DNA of 64,000 nt from Sulfurimicrobium sp. (lineage in GTDB: Bacteria; Pseudomonadota; Gammaproteobacteria; Burkholderiales; Sulfuricellaceae), in NCBI GenBank assembly GCA_030652035.1, contig JAUSBJ010000035.1, positions 372,001 to 436,000 on the forward strand. Reading direction: 5' to 3'. The number at the start of each line of letters is the position of its first letter. The stretch's first letter is position 1. The notes under the pieces are model-generated. The model was not told the origin of the DNA. It saw nothing but the letters and a program-made list of their open reading frames with translations, and ran no database searches. The position numbers were made by a program, and so were the translations under genes. This document shows, piece after piece, positions 62,178-64,000 of this stretch.

Positions 62178-62438
62178 CTATTTCAAACAGGCAATACTGC
62201 TGGAACCCTTGCCATCTGCACCAACAACGGCAACACATTGCGCCGCCCCGCACTGGCAGTTGGAGATGACAAAGCTTCCCTCGTTGGTTTTCGTGCACAC
62301 GCAGGCTGGCGGTGGGGAAACGGAGGGAAGTGTTCTCTCTGCGACGGAGCGGCCCGCCGTGTCGGCAAGAACGTTGAAAGTTGCCAAAAACAGGGCTATG
62401 CCAGTGATTATTCCGGAACTCATAGGATGTGCGTTCAC
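62178..62438 (-). CDS. Small secreted Cys-rich protein
   Basis: The protein has 86 residues with a signal peptide (IITGIALFLATFNVLADT). The mature part has six Cys (CVC, CQC, QC and IAC), suggesting disulfides or metal binding. The start is a GTG at 62438 with AGGAGG eight bases upstream; the internal ATG at 62423 lacks such a site. I do not recognise the family. It converges on the Atm1-type gene with 26 bases between the stops. Confidence 0.6.
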   Translation of the reverse strand: MNAHPMSSGIITGIALFLATFNVLADTAGRSVAERTLPSVSPPPACVCTKTNEGSFVISNCQCGAAQCVAVVGADGKGSSSIACLK

Positions 62439-62563
62439 GTTGCGACCCTCCTCCGTCTCGTCAAATCTCATGTTAGCAAATTCACCGTTAATAACTTACG
62501 GGTTTTTCCTGACATTGCCGAAACGCTACAGGCATCTCGCAAAGCGCCTTGCTACCAGCTTGT

Positions 62564-62848
62564 TCAGAGCGTCGTCAGGCGTGCGAGCCAGTCGCCGAAC
62601 AGGATCGTAAGCACATTCACGGCCGGCAGCACATAAAAAAAACCGCGCATCAGGTTGCGCAGCATGCGATTTGCAGTTTTCAGCTCCATGAAATGATCGA
62701 CCACGATTCTCCCCTTGAATGCCATGGTCAAGGAGATGATGAGGGTGACGGCCAAGCCCGGTTCGACGGCTTCCCCGATCCAGGCGCCGCCCAGTGTCAG
62801 CGCCACCAGCAGGAGCCAGAGGCGGTCGAGCAGTTTTTCATGTGTCAT
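62564..62848 (-). CDS. Cytochrome c oxidase subunit IV-like membrane protein
   Basis: The protein has 94 residues and three membrane helices. It fits the prokaryotic cytochrome c oxidase subunit IV/NorF-like family (VTLIISLTMAFKGRIVVDHFMEL). It lies just after the subunit III-like gene on the same strand, with overlapping start signals. The ATG at 62848 has GGAG six bases upstream and is preferred to 62860. No catalytic oxidase or NO reductase subunit is present here. Confidence 0.75.
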   Translation of the reverse strand: MTHEKLLDRLWLLLVALTLGGAWIGEAVEPGLAVTLIISLTMAFKGRIVVDHFMELKTANRMLRNLMRGFFYVLPAVNVLTILFGDWLARLTTL

Positions 62849-62861
62849 CGCACTCTCCATC

Positions 62862-63455
62862 TCAGTGCAGCACGTACAGGAGCGGAAAAATCACCAGCCA
62901 GGCCAGGTCGGTGGCATGCCAGTAGGAGGCAAAGGCCTCCAGGCCGTCGTGGTCCGCCGGAGAATAGGCGCCGCTGCGGGTGCGAACCATCACCCACATC
63001 AGCCCCATCATCCCCCACACCACATGCACCATGTGCGTAAAAGTCAGGTAGTAATAGACGGTGAAAAACAGGTTCATGCCACCGGTGACGCCCTGACTGA
63101 GATTCCATCGGAACTCCAGGGCTTTGATGAGCAGGTAGCCAGATGCAGCCAGAAGCACCAGCAACAGCCAGCGCAAACAGGCCTGCTGCCGATTCTGCCG
63201 GATCGCATGCACGGCTTTGGCCACGAAATAGCTGCCGGAAATCATCATCACGGTGTTGAGTGTACCGGCCAGCGTGCTCAGGCGAGCGGGGCCTTCCCGG
63301 AACACTTCCGGGTAATGCGCCCTGGCAACGAAATACACGCCGAACAGCAGGGCGAATTCGGTCATCTCGCTCAGTATCCCGGCCCAGATCCCCTTATTTC
63401 CCGGGATGCGGCCTGCGACGGGCTCTGGCGGTGGGACATCAGCAGTCAGCAACAC
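62862..63455 (-). CDS. Cytochrome c oxidase subunit III-like protein (NorE-like)
   Basis: The protein has 197 residues with five membrane helices of the heme-copper oxidase subunit III family (EMTEFALLFGVYFVARA, then LTFTHMVHVVWGMMGL and EAFASYWHATDLAWLVIF). The size and the following subunit IV-like gene match NorE/NorF pairs of denitrifiers, though oxidase accessory subunits are also possible. I chose a GTG start at 63455 because GAGG lies six bases upstream and the frame above it is not membrane-like. Confidence 0.8.
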   Translation of the reverse strand: MLLTADVPPPEPVAGRIPGNKGIWAGILSEMTEFALLFGVYFVARAHYPEVFREGPARLSTLAGTLNTVMMISGSYFVAKAVHAIRQNRQQACLRWLLLVLLAASGYLLIKALEFRWNLSQGVTGGMNLFFTVYYYLTFTHMVHVVWGMMGLMWVMVRTRSGAYSPADHDGLEAFASYWHATDLAWLVIFPLLYVLH

Positions 63456-63591
63456 TTGCAGCCTCGATATGAAACCTTGATTGGTTACTGTAGCAGGGTT
63501 TGAGCGGAGCCGGAATGGCTGCACTCGAAGCAGAAAAATGAACGGGGTAAGGCATGATAAAATGACCCCCCATTCAGGAGCAGTTTGTCGC

Positions 63592-64000
63592 ATGCTTTCC
63601 AAGCTCAACGCCCCGCAACGCGAGGCGGTAAAATATCTTGACGGCCCGCTACTGGTGCTGGCCGGCGCCGGCAGCGGCAAGACGCGCGTCATCACGCACA
63701 AGATCGTTTATCTGATCGAAACCTGCGGTTTCAGCGCCAGCAACATTGCTGCCATCACCTTCACCAACAAGGCCGCGCGGGAGATGCAGGAACGCGTGGG
63801 GAAACTGCTGCAGGGCAAGTCGGCGCGCGGCCTGACGGTGACCACTTTCCACTCGCTCGGCCTGCACATCCTGCGCCAGGAAGCGAAACACCTGGGCTAC
63901 AAGCCGCGCTTCTCGGTGCTCGACGCCTCGGACAGCGCGGGCATCCTGAACGACATCCTGAAGACCACCGACAAGAAGGAAATCCGTCGCGCCCAGTCGG
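63592..64000 (+). CDS. rep: UvrD/Rep-family ATP-dependent DNA helicase, cut by window
   Basis: The frame runs from the ATG at 63592 to the window end without a stop, so the 3' part is missing. The visible 136 residues hold the Q-motif LNAPQREAV, Walker A LAGAGSGKTRV, motif Ia AITFTNKAAREMQ and the TFHSLGLHILR segment, as in Rep-type superfamily 1 helicases. The start pattern MLSKLNAPQ resembles Rep rather than UvrD. It is read away from the oxidase-like genes. Confidence 0.88.
   Translation, partial: MLSKLNAPQREAVKYLDGPLLVLAGAGSGKTRVITHKIVYLIETCGFSASNIAAITFTNKAAREMQERVGKLLQGKSARGLTVTTFHSLGLHILRQEAKHLGYKPRFSVLDASDSAGILNDILKTTDKKEIRRAQS

Overview
The window reads as chromosome of a sulfur-oxidizing betaproteobacterium (Nitrosomonadales-like, in the range of Sulfuricella, Thiobacillus or Gallionella relatives). 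This rests on a complete reverse-type dissimilatory sulfite reductase cluster with dsrEFH, dsrL and dsrN, a cytoplasmic sulfite dehydrogenase of the SoeABC type, the rhd-tusA-dsrE2 sulfur-carrier cluster, and the rpoN-hpf-ptsN-hprK-rapZ block usual in betaproteobacteria. The genus is an inference. No rRNA, tRNA, insertion sequence, prophage or CRISPR array was seen.

Layout. 1-5.7 kb: a c-di-GMP and two-component cluster (hybrid histidine kinase cut by the window edge, HD-GYP phosphodiesterase, Hpt-REC-REC-GGDEF cyclase, unknown protein). 6.0-12.0 kb: soeABC followed by rhd-tusA-dsrE2. 12.2-16.3 kb: RND efflux pair. 16.4-20.5 kb: membrane histidine kinase, ABC-2-like permease, TPR-like protein, pilin-like protein. 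20.6-26.1 kb: Kef-type antiporter and the Kdo/LPS export genes kdsD-kdsC-lptC-lptA-lptB. 26.1-33.8 kb: rpoN, hpf, ptsN, hprK, rapZ, a NusG-II/Gx pair, ubiX and small genes. 33.8-48.3 kb (minus strand): dsrABEFHCMKLJOPNR plus a dihydrolipoamide-dehydrogenase-like gene. 48.6-50.8 kb (plus strand, divergent from dsrA): a small unknown protein, a Cas6/Cmx6-like protein, a DsrC paralog without its C-terminal cysteines, and a two-domain sulfurtransferase. 50.9-62.2 kb: housekeeping (birA, coaX, PfkB kinase, acyltransferase, apaH, NfeD/SPFH, a permuted GTPase, SUI1-like protein, a lone HicA-like toxin, Atm1-type transporter). 62.2-64.0 kb: small Cys-rich secreted protein, a cytochrome-oxidase subunit IV/III-like pair, and the start of a rep-type helicase.

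How it fits together. Persulfide sulfur is inferred to move through rhodanese, TusA, DsrE2 and DsrEFH to DsrC. DsrAB oxidizes it to sulfite with electrons to DsrL and the DsrMKJOP membrane complex, and SoeABC then oxidizes sulfite to sulfate at the cytoplasmic face. The most unusual part is the divergent module opposite dsrA, where an RNA-processing-type (Cas6-like) protein sits between sulfur genes with no CRISPR or other cas gene in sight. Two intergenic spacers also carry 7-bp-period inverted repeat arrays, next to soeB and next to the Cys-less DsrC paralog.
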